Source: Ptiloglossa arizonensis (lineage: Eukaryota; Arthropoda; Insecta; Hymenoptera; Colletidae). From it: a stretch of 64,000 bases of DNA. Below, one piece after another: positions 63,163 to 64,000 of the stretch. Numbering within the stretch: position 1 is the first letter of the stretch; each line of letters opens with the position of its first letter. The notes beneath the pieces are model-generated. The model did not search any database. It saw nothing but the letters and a program-made list of their open reading frames with translations, and had not been told where the DNA came from. The stretch spans positions 310,001 to 374,000 of the forward strand of contig NW_027478907.1 in assembly GCF_051014685.1 (NCBI RefSeq). The letters run 5' to 3'. Both the position numbers and the translations under genes were made by a program.

Positions 63163-64000
63163 CGTAAGAAACGCTTGAGAAACTCAAAATTTTCGCAGTT
63201 CTGATGCTCGAAACGAATAACTAGAACGGCCTAGGGGAAAAGTACCCATACCGATGTAATCGGGCGAGTTTCTACTTTCAGATGCAACAGAAATTTTGCG
63301 GATTGGTCGATCCGTTCGCGAGATATGGCAGTTTGGAAGTAAGAAACGCTTGAGAAACTCAAAATTTTCGCAGTTCTGATGCTCGAAACGAATGACTAGA
63401 ACGTCCTAGGGGAGAAGTACTCATACCGTTGTAATCGGGCGAGTTTCTACTTTCAGATGCAACAGAAATTATGCGGATTGGTCAATCCGTTCGCGAGATA
63501 TGGCCGTTTGGATGTAAGAAACGCTTGAGAAACTCAAAATTTTCGCAGTTCTGATGCTCGAAACGAATGACTAGAACGGCCTAGGGGAGAAGAACGCATA
63601 CCGTTGTAATCGGGCGAGTTTCTACTTTCAGATGCAACAGAAATTTTGCGGATTGGTCAATCAGTTCGCGAGATATGGCAGTTTGGAAGTAAGAAACGCT
63701 TGAGAAACTCAATATTTTCGCAGTTCTGATGCTCGAAACGAATAACAAGAACGACCTAGGGGAAAACTACACATACCGTTGTAATCGGGCGAGTCTCTAC
63801 TTTCAGACGAAACAGAAATTTTGCGGATTGATCAATCCGTTCGCGAGATATAGCAGTTTGGAGATTAGAAACGCTTGAGAAACTCAAAATTTTCGCAGTT
63901 CTGATGCTGGAAACGAATAAATAGAACGGCCTAGGGGAAAACTACACATACCGTTGCAATCGGGCGAGTTTCTACTTTCAGATACAATAGAAATTTTGCG
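63163..64000 (+). repeat. 5-monomer unit, copy 2, cut by the window edge
   Basis: Tandem partner of 62288-63162; gatatagcag recurs at 63851. The last full monomer ends at 63849 and copy 366 is truncated at 151 bases, so the array continues beyond the window. Confidence 0.85.

Larger units (their letters stand above)
1..64000. repeat. Satellite array, 175-bp monomer, about 366 tandem copies
   Basis: The sequence returns to the landmark gagat-atggc every 175 bases from position 1 to the end (1, 176, 351 and so on; the last start is at 63850). At 63850 the phase is only 26 bases short of exact 175-bp spacing, so 365 full monomers precede it. All copies lie in one orientation and no other sequence interrupts them. 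Copies differ by scattered substitutions and rare 1-base indels. A consensus-like monomer has 77 G+C in 175 bases by hand count. No coding gene, RNA gene, mobile element or unique flank is visible anywhere, so every stretch not listed separately is ordinary satellite. A length near one nucleosome repeat and the higher-order structure are typical of eukaryotic centromeric or pericentromeric satellites. The centromeric role is inference, and I do not recognise the family. Confidence 0.98.

Noticed and set aside
1..64000. CRISPR array
   Set aside because: Repeats are 175 bp with no unique spacers and no cas genes; the whole period is conserved.
1..64000. Transposable element, telomeric repeat or rDNA spacer
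   Set aside because: No terminal repeats, target duplications, transposase or reverse transcriptase frames, telomere motif or rRNA sequence seen; every base fits the 175-bp periodicity.

Overview
This window is a single uninterrupted block of satellite DNA. The whole 64 kb is a head-to-tail tandem array of one monomer of about 175 bp, all copies in the same orientation. I count 365 complete monomers plus a 151-base partial copy at the right edge. The phase of the monomer start slips by only 26 bases in total across the window. I see no unique flanking sequence, transposon, RNA gene or convincing protein-coding gene. The short open frames on the minus strand are by-products of reading a 175-bp repeat (175 = 3 x 58 + 1, so the frame rotates with each copy).

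Organism: a homogeneous satellite with higher-order structure points to a eukaryotic heterochromatic region, centromeric or pericentromeric. I do not recognise the satellite family and cannot name a species. The monomer is about 44% GC. CpG is over-represented (13 CpG against about 8 expected in a consensus-like monomer), which argues against a genome with heavy germline CpG methylation such as a vertebrate or flowering plant. An invertebrate is more likely; this is inference.

Layout: monomers fall into linked variant classes, and the classes repeat in higher-order units of different sizes. From 1 to 24 kb there are 3-, 5-, 7- and 10-monomer units and several blocks copied over 6 to 13 kb. 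From 25.6 to 29.8 kb there is a tandem 12-monomer (2,100 bp) duplication. From 31.2 to 32.7 kb there is a 4-monomer duplication. From 33 to 42 kb is a distinct domain that lacks the common cccagg class; it is built from 8- and 9-monomer units nested in a 22-monomer (3,850 bp) tandem duplication. From 42.4 to 54 kb 4-monomer (700 bp) units and 12-monomer-spaced copies dominate. From 54 to 64 kb there are 10- and 5-monomer tandem units, the last running off the window.

No genes work together here. The notable content is the evolutionary record in the array, a 16-bp palindrome and other dyads in each monomer, a cluster of single-base homopolymer indels near 9 kb that looks like residual sequencing error, and splice-like signals that frame a stop-free 57-base segment in many monomers.
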